Shown piece after piece: positions 59,926 to 64,000 of a DNA stretch of 64,000 bases. Position numbers and translations under genes: made by a program. This stretch comes from Streptomyces rugosispiralis (lineage in GTDB: Bacteria > Actinomycetota > Actinomycetes > Streptomycetales > Streptomycetaceae): positions 62,001-126,000 of the forward strand of contig NZ_JANIAA010000029.1 in assembly GCF_024505145.1 (NCBI RefSeq). Direction: 5' to 3'. Positions within the stretch are counted from its first letter, which is position 1. Each line of letters starts with the position of its first letter. The notes under the pieces were generated by a model. It made no database searches and was not told the DNA's origin. It was given only the letters and a program-made list of their open reading frames with translations.

Positions 59926-60234
59926 ATGGGGAATCAGGATCGGCGCAGCTACGACACGGGGGCCTCGGGTGAGGTGCAGGGGAGCCTCGGCGTGGTGATC
60001 GGGCAGTTGGAGCGGGTGCTCACCGACCGGGACCGGGCGGTGAAGGCGGCCATGGCGGACTTCACCGCCGACGGTGTGGCGGACGAGTACCACGGCAAGG
60101 AAGCGCGGTGGAACAAGGCCGCCGCCGAGGTGCGGCAGATCATCCACCTGGTGAAGGCCACTCTGGAGAAGAACGACGGGACCGCCCAGCAGACCCTGTC
60201 CAGGGCCAAGGCGGCGGTGGACGCCATCGGCTGA
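59926..60234 (+). CDS. WXG100-like / ESAT-6-type protein
   Basis: A 102-residue, highly helical protein: LGVVIGQLERVLTDRDRAVKAAMADFTADGV, then the turn YHGKEARWNKAAAEVRQIIHLVKATLEKND. The turn has YHG rather than WxG, and a Trp nearby. The length fits ESAT-6-like proteins. A related Streptomyces group is annotated as pore-forming ESAT-6 family. The ATG at 59926 follows the previous stop by 21 bases. It may pair with the product of 59572 or act as a carrier for the large effector. Confidence 0.75.
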   Translation: MGNQDRRSYDTGASGEVQGSLGVVIGQLERVLTDRDRAVKAAMADFTADGVADEYHGKEARWNKAAAEVRQIIHLVKATLEKNDGTAQQTLSRAKAAVDAIG

Positions 60235-60275
60235 ACTCGCGTGACACCGCGCGCCGTTGAGGCTGAAAGGGGGAC

Positions 60276-60677
60276 GTGGTGGGAAAGCCTGATGACGGCT
60301 GGGACATCGACACCAGTGGGGTGCGTGGTGTCCTTCTCAAGACCGGACATGTCGCCGACGACATCGAGGGCCAGGCGAAGTCGTACGGCAAGCACCTGCT
60401 GAGTGCCGCGAAGTCGGCGGGCACGCTGAGCATGGGGTGCGGGCCCAAGCCCGAGGGCGGGCCCGTCGCGGCGGCCCTGGTCGAGTTCGAACAGAAGACA
60501 GAGAACGACATCAAGTACATCGCCGCGCGCTCCGGCAAGTCGATCAGGGGCGCGGCGACCGCCACGAAGGAGTACGTCGGGGGCGACCTCGCCATGGCGG
60601 CGCACGCCCAGCGCGAGGCGTTGAAGGCGCCCGATCTGAACCCTCCGGGTCAACACCATCGGAACGGTTCGAAATGA
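60276..60677 (+). CDS. DUF6507-like protein
   Basis: A 133-residue protein with the DUF6507-type start GWDIDTSGVRGVLLKTGHVADDIEGQAKSYGKHL. This is followed by AAKSAGTLSMGCGPKPEGGPVAAALVEFEQK and a helical C-terminus (IKYIAARSGKSIRGAATATKEYVGGDLAMAAHAQ). It is probably a WXG-like helical protein. The function is unknown, although the family occurs beside WXG-like and large toxin genes in Streptomyces. The start is GTG 60276 or the adjacent GTG 60279. Its stop overlaps the effector ATG as ATGA, so the two are translationally coupled. Confidence 0.8.
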   Translation: MVGKPDDGWDIDTSGVRGVLLKTGHVADDIEGQAKSYGKHLLSAAKSAGTLSMGCGPKPEGGPVAAALVEFEQKTENDIKYIAARSGKSIRGAATATKEYVGGDLAMAAHAQREALKAPDLNPPGQHHRNGSK

Positions 60678-62977
60678 TCAGCCTTGATGGCATTCCCGAA
60701 TTCACGGGAAGACTGGAGCAGCTGGAGAAGGACGCGCCGGCGCTGAAGGCGGACGCCGGACACATCCGCAAGACCGGCCAGGGGGTCCATGACCAGTTCC
60801 AGGGCCTGTCGGCGTACTACACGGCGCCCGAGGCCGAGCAGCTGTTCGCGACCACCAGGCCGGTCAAGGAGAAGGCCGACGGGTTCGCCACCAAGCTGGA
60901 GGCCGTCAGCAGCGCCCTGAGCGCGTACGCCACCGAGGTGCGGCCCATCGTCGAGCGGCTGAAGCGGCTCAGGGCGGACGCCGCCGAGTTCATCAGGGAG
61001 AACGGGGGCGACGACGACTGGAAGGACGACGGGGACAAGGTCCAGCACAACAATGACCTGATGGCCGACGTGGGCGCGGCCACGGCCGCGTTCGAGGCCG
61101 CCGAGCGGAGCTGTGCAAACAAGATCAGTGCGCTGGTCGGCGGCACCCACTGGGTGGTCGACGACGGTTCCCACAAGCCGGGGATGTACGGCTATACGGC
61201 TGACGTCTTCCAGCACGCGGAACAGACGCCCTGGGGCACTCAGGAGTCGGAGACGCACCACTGGTACGAGTTCGGCCATTGGATCAAGAGCTTCGTCTGG
61301 GACGGCTTCATCGTCGACGGCGTCTGGGGCACCATCCGGGGGCTGGGCACCATGGTCGGCGTCGACGGCTGGGACGCCTTCAAGAACTCCTGGGCGAACC
61401 TCGGCAAGCTGGCCGTGGGCCTGTCGCTGAACACGCTGGTGCCGGGCTGGTTCGCGACGCCCGACTCCATGCTGCCGGGGTTCCTCAAGAGCACCAAACA
61501 CGCCATGATCAACGCCGGTAAGGCGATGGTGGCATGGGACGAGTGGGGCAAGAACCCGGCTCGTGCGGCGGGCGGGGTCACCTTCAACGTGCTCACGGCC
61601 ATCGCCACGGACGGCGCGGGGTCCGCCGCCAAGTCGGGCGCCGTCGCGCGGACGCTCAGCGCGGCGGGCAAGGTCGGCAAGGTCGTGGACCCGATGACCT
61701 ACGTCGTCAAGGGCGCTGGCATCGGGCTGTCCAAGCTCAAGGTCGGCGACCTGGTGAGCCATCTGAAGAACCTGCGCGCCGGGAGCGGTGTGCGGCTGCC
61801 GGACGGCTCACTCAAGCTTCCGGACGACACGGTCTTCCGCCCGGACGGCTCGGTCAAGCTGCCCGACGGCAGCGTCCTGCACAAGAACGGCGCCCTCGAA
61901 CTCCCCGACGGCACCGTGCACCACCCGGTGCACGAGCCGTCCGCCGATGACCGGCAGGCGCCGGGCGCGGCCCAGCGCCCCCGGCAGCGAGAGCTCGCCC
62001 AGGTGGGCGCCCCCGGCCACGAGGTGGGCCGTGCCCCCGACGACCTGGGCCCCCGCGCGAGCAACGACGGCCCGAACGACCCGCCGAACGACCCGCCGAA
62101 CGACCCGCCCGAGAAGCACGCCCCCACCACGAGCGGCGGCTCCCACCCCACCACCCACGACACCGGCACCCCCACCCACGACTCCGCGGCCCCGGGCGGC
62201 GGGGGTGGCGGTGACGGTCCGGGCGGCGGCGGTGGTCCCGGAGGCCCACACGACCCGGGCGGTCCTGGTGGCCCCCACGATTCGGGCGGCCCAGGTGACG
62301 ACGGGCTTCCCAGGGAGGAGCCTCGGCCGTTCGAGCGCGGAGGCGAGACCGAGCGGCTGATCCGCCAACAGCTGCGCGGTTCGAACGTCAAGCCTGACAA
62401 CTGGGGCAAGCTGCTGGACAACCTCGCCAGGCATCCGCAGGGCCAGGAGATCGCCGACACTATCGCCTCCGGCCGGTTCAAACACTCCTACGGCTATGAC
62501 ACTTTGGTCTCCAATTTTGCCAAGGAGGACATGAAGGGTGGGATAGACCAAGTCCGCCTCGCCAACCGGCTGCACGCCAGCGGGATCGACGACATCAAGT
62601 TCGAGGTCAAGGGGGAGAATGGGTTCGAGATCAAGCCCGGCGTCTGGATGGAGGATGGGGCGGATCTGGACGTACTGGCCTACGATCACAGGGGCACGGC
62701 GTACGGATACCAGTTCAAGACCGTAACGAACCCCAAGAAGCTGATGAATAAGATCATGGGGGAGATACACCAGCTGACCCGTTCACATGCCGATGTGCAG
62801 ACATTCGTGGTCGACACCAAGGGCACCCTGGAAGATCTACAAGCCAAGAATATGACCCGGCGGCTGAACGAGGTGTATGGCACCACGAACGTGCAGTTCG
62901 TCATTCGAGTCGAGGACGGCACTCTGATGATTCCCCCCGGTGGAAAGTTCGTTCCTGATCCTGGAGGAGCGCCGTGA
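60674..62977 (+). CDS. Large polymorphic effector (putative T7SS-secreted nuclease-type toxin)
   Basis: A 767-residue protein. Residues 1-165 form a long helical hairpin (LXG-like: FTGRLEQLEKDAPALKADAG onward). Residues 210-380 contain conserved Gly/Ala-rich segments with hydrophobic helices. Residues 374-420 have repeats LPDGSxxLPDDT. Residues 462-552 are a Pro/Asp/Gly-rich linker with NDPP repeats. The last 210 residues are a distinct domain of lower GC. DLDVLAYD (664-671) and YQFK (679-682) fit a PD-(D/E)xK-type nuclease with Gln in the third position. This is inference. The following gene, overlapping as GTGA, is its likely immunity gene. Confidence 0.75.
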   Translation: MISLDGIPEFTGRLEQLEKDAPALKADAGHIRKTGQGVHDQFQGLSAYYTAPEAEQLFATTRPVKEKADGFATKLEAVSSALSAYATEVRPIVERLKRLRADAAEFIRENGGDDDWKDDGDKVQHNNDLMADVGAATAAFEAAERSCANKISALVGGTHWVVDDGSHKPGMYGYTADVFQHAEQTPWGTQESETHHWYEFGHWIKSFVWDGFIVDGVWGTIRGLGTMVGVDGWDAFKNSWANLGKLAVGLSLNTLVPGWFATPDSMLPGFLKSTKHAMINAGKAMVAWDEWGKNPARAAGGVTFNVLTAIATDGAGSAAKSGAVARTLSAAGKVGKVVDPMTYVVKGAGIGLSKLKVGDLVSHLKNLRAGSGVRLPDGSLKLPDDTVFRPDGSVKLPDGSVLHKNGALELPDGTVHHPVHEPSADDRQAPGAAQRPRQRELAQVGAPGHEVGRAPDDLGPRASNDGPNDPPNDPPNDPPEKHAPTTSGGSHPTTHDTGTPTHDSAAPGGGGGGDGPGGGGGPGGPHDPGGPGGPHDSGGPGDDGLPREEPRPFERGGETERLIRQQLRGSNVKPDNWGKLLDNLARHPQGQEIADTIASGRFKHSYGYDTLVSNFAKEDMKGGIDQVRLANRLHASGIDDIKFEVKGENGFEIKPGVWMEDGADLDVLAYDHRGTAYGYQFKTVTNPKKLMNKIMGEIHQLTRSHADVQTFVVDTKGTLEDLQAKNMTRRLNEVYGTTNVQFVIRVEDGTLMIPPGGKFVPDPGGAP

Positions 62978-63981
62978 TCGCGTCAACGCCCGTCGCCCGG
63001 TGGACGTGGGGGAACGAGGACGAGGCCGGGGACGCCATCGAGCGGACCCTCACCGGAGTGCTGGACGCGTTCTCAGTGCTGGCGAGCCACCGGCTCGCCG
63101 TCGGTAACCCCCGGGTCCGCGTCTCGGTCCCGGAGTCGGGCCATCCGGAGAACTACCTCTTCAGCGGCGAATTCGAGGTGACCGAGCCGGACGGAAGCGA
63201 CCTGGTCCGCCTGGTGAGGCGCGGGCTGCGCCCCGGCGAGCCCGGCGCCGTGGAGGCGGACATCAGGTGCCCGGGTGTATGGCTGGGGGCGGACGGCGTC
63301 GAGCACCGCGAAGAGCGACTGCTCACGCTCGGCGTGTCAATGCTCCTCGGTTATTACACGGCACGTCTGACGACGTACTCCGATGCGTGGATGCCCTACG
63401 ATTTGCGCGGTCGGTCGCAGGAAGCCGTGCACGCCGCGAACTATCCGCGCCTCGCGGCGGCTCTGCGGGAAATCTCCGAGCTCGTCGGCGATGACACCGA
63501 TCCCGACGATCCCACCTGGTTCGGAAAACCGACGGAGACCGGCGTCGATAATTATTTCGACGAGGACGGTTCGGCATCCGATGTGTGGGGCAGTTTTGAA
63601 ATCCCCTACCGGAACCGCATTTTCCACTACAACGTGGGATTCGGTGGGAACGATTATGCCAGGACCGCCAAGGGGGAGATCGAATATGCCCCGGTCACCA
63701 GCGGGCGCGGGGGCATCCTCGGCTATCTATGGGCCGCGGACGCCGAAGGGGCCGCCAGTTATGAGCCCCGCGAGGCCGCCGAGGACGCCGGTCATCACGC
63801 GGGCCTGCGGTGGCTGGAGCGGCTGCGGCGAGCCAAGGAAAGCGGGCTCGCGCCCTCGCAAGCCCTCGCCGAGTTCGCCCGCGAGCCGGCCGACACCCAG
63901 GCCGGCCGTGTGGACCTGGCTTCCCACGCCACCGCCCCGGACCTTGCCACCCTGCGCGAACTGGCCGGGCGTGAGAACTGA
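62974..63981 (+). CDS. Candidate immunity protein of the large effector
   Basis: A 335-residue cytosolic protein that I do not recognise. It has no signal or membrane segment. The N-terminal third includes RVRVSVPESGHPENYLFSGEFEVTE and may be a beta sheet. The central part has an acidic stretch DDTDPDDPTW and aromatic residues (GSFEIPYRNRIFHYNVGF). The C-terminal 90 residues look helical. The GTG at 62974 overlaps the effector stop, with GGAGGAG upstream, and such coupling is usual for immunity genes. The region 63340-63700 has lower GC than the ends. It could alternatively be a secreted-complex partner. Confidence 0.6.
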   Translation: MIASTPVARWTWGNEDEAGDAIERTLTGVLDAFSVLASHRLAVGNPRVRVSVPESGHPENYLFSGEFEVTEPDGSDLVRLVRRGLRPGEPGAVEADIRCPGVWLGADGVEHREERLLTLGVSMLLGYYTARLTTYSDAWMPYDLRGRSQEAVHAANYPRLAAALREISELVGDDTDPDDPTWFGKPTETGVDNYFDEDGSASDVWGSFEIPYRNRIFHYNVGFGGNDYARTAKGEIEYAPVTSGRGGILGYLWAADAEGAASYEPREAAEDAGHHAGLRWLERLRRAKESGLAPSQALAEFAREPADTQAGRVDLASHATAPDLATLRELAGREN

Positions 63982-64000
63982 TGGCACGGGACTACGACAG
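63981..64000 (+). CDS. Start of a further gene, cut by the window edge
   Basis: An ATG at 63981 overlaps the preceding stop as TGATG and opens a frame reading MARDYD before the window ends. The spacing suggests continuation of the effector operon. Nothing can be said of the function. Confidence 0.5.

Overview
The window is chromosomal DNA from a high-GC actinomycete, almost certainly a Streptomyces or close relative. GC content and third-codon GC are very high throughout. GTG starts and ATGA/GTGA stop-start overlaps are frequent. Typical Streptomyces families are present: SpoIIE-type PP2C phosphatases, a streptogrisin-like protease, an ECF sigma/RskA-like pair, a DUF6507-like protein, WXG-like proteins and a holin-phosphodiesterase fusion. 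I saw no tRNA, rRNA, CRISPR array, transposase or prophage. The region looks like accessory metabolism and regulation rather than core housekeeping.

Layout. 0-9.5 kb: FAD monooxygenase, MBL hydrolase/DedA pair, MarR-EamA operon, M19 dipeptidase, and a monooxygenase-hydrolase operon with a divergent TetR and three phased operators. 9.4-12.2 kb: a secreted polysaccharide-lyase-like operon preceded by a DasR-type palindrome, then a GNAT. 12.4-18.2 kb: a GAF-PAS-GAF-PP2C-HATPase regulator translationally coupled to a xylose-type ABC transporter. 18.4-24.9 kb: secreted propeller protein, holin-phosphodiesterase fusion, amino-acid permease and a membrane PP2C. 24.9-29.0 kb: isocitrate-lyase-superfamily enzyme, small secreted protein and SBF transporter, divergent from an MHS-type MFS. 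29-36 kb: SnoaL-like protein, MmyB-like regulator, pterin dehydratase, photolyase, RskA/SigK-like pair, streptogrisin and aldo/keto reductase. 36.2-39.7 kb: acyl-CoA ligase operon carrying an unknown protein and an EAD1-domain protein with a degenerate CHAT-like region. 39.8-50.7 kb: LysR with a second SBF transporter, methyltransferase, VOC protein, sialidase, MerR, serine hydrolase, and an SDR/MFS/TetR set.

50.9-59.1 kb is a formate/oxalate module. A GntR gene diverges from an OFA-family (oxalate/formate) transporter and its 40-residue small subunit. These are followed by a Mo-formate dehydrogenase split into a catalytic subunit, a NuoE-NuoF diaphorase fusion, a separate Fe-S adaptor that also carries the Mo-enzyme [4Fe-4S] domain, and FdhD. 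A shared 13-bp motif upstream of the transporter and of the dehydrogenase suggests common GntR control.

59.1-64.0 kb is a type VII secretion-like effector locus: a membrane L7/L12-domain protein, two small WXG-like proteins, a DUF6507-like protein, a 767-residue polymorphic toxin with a nuclease-like C-terminus, and a translationally coupled candidate immunity protein. A further gene begins at the window edge.

The window is unusually rich in tandem repeats of 9 to 30 bp, many in frame and near gene ends, and in hairpin-forming intergenic repeats. One such element lies inside fdhD. The strongest candidates for new biology are the split formate dehydrogenase with its GntR motif, the EAD1/CHAT-like operon, the effector locus, and the phased operators and iterons upstream of regulatory genes.
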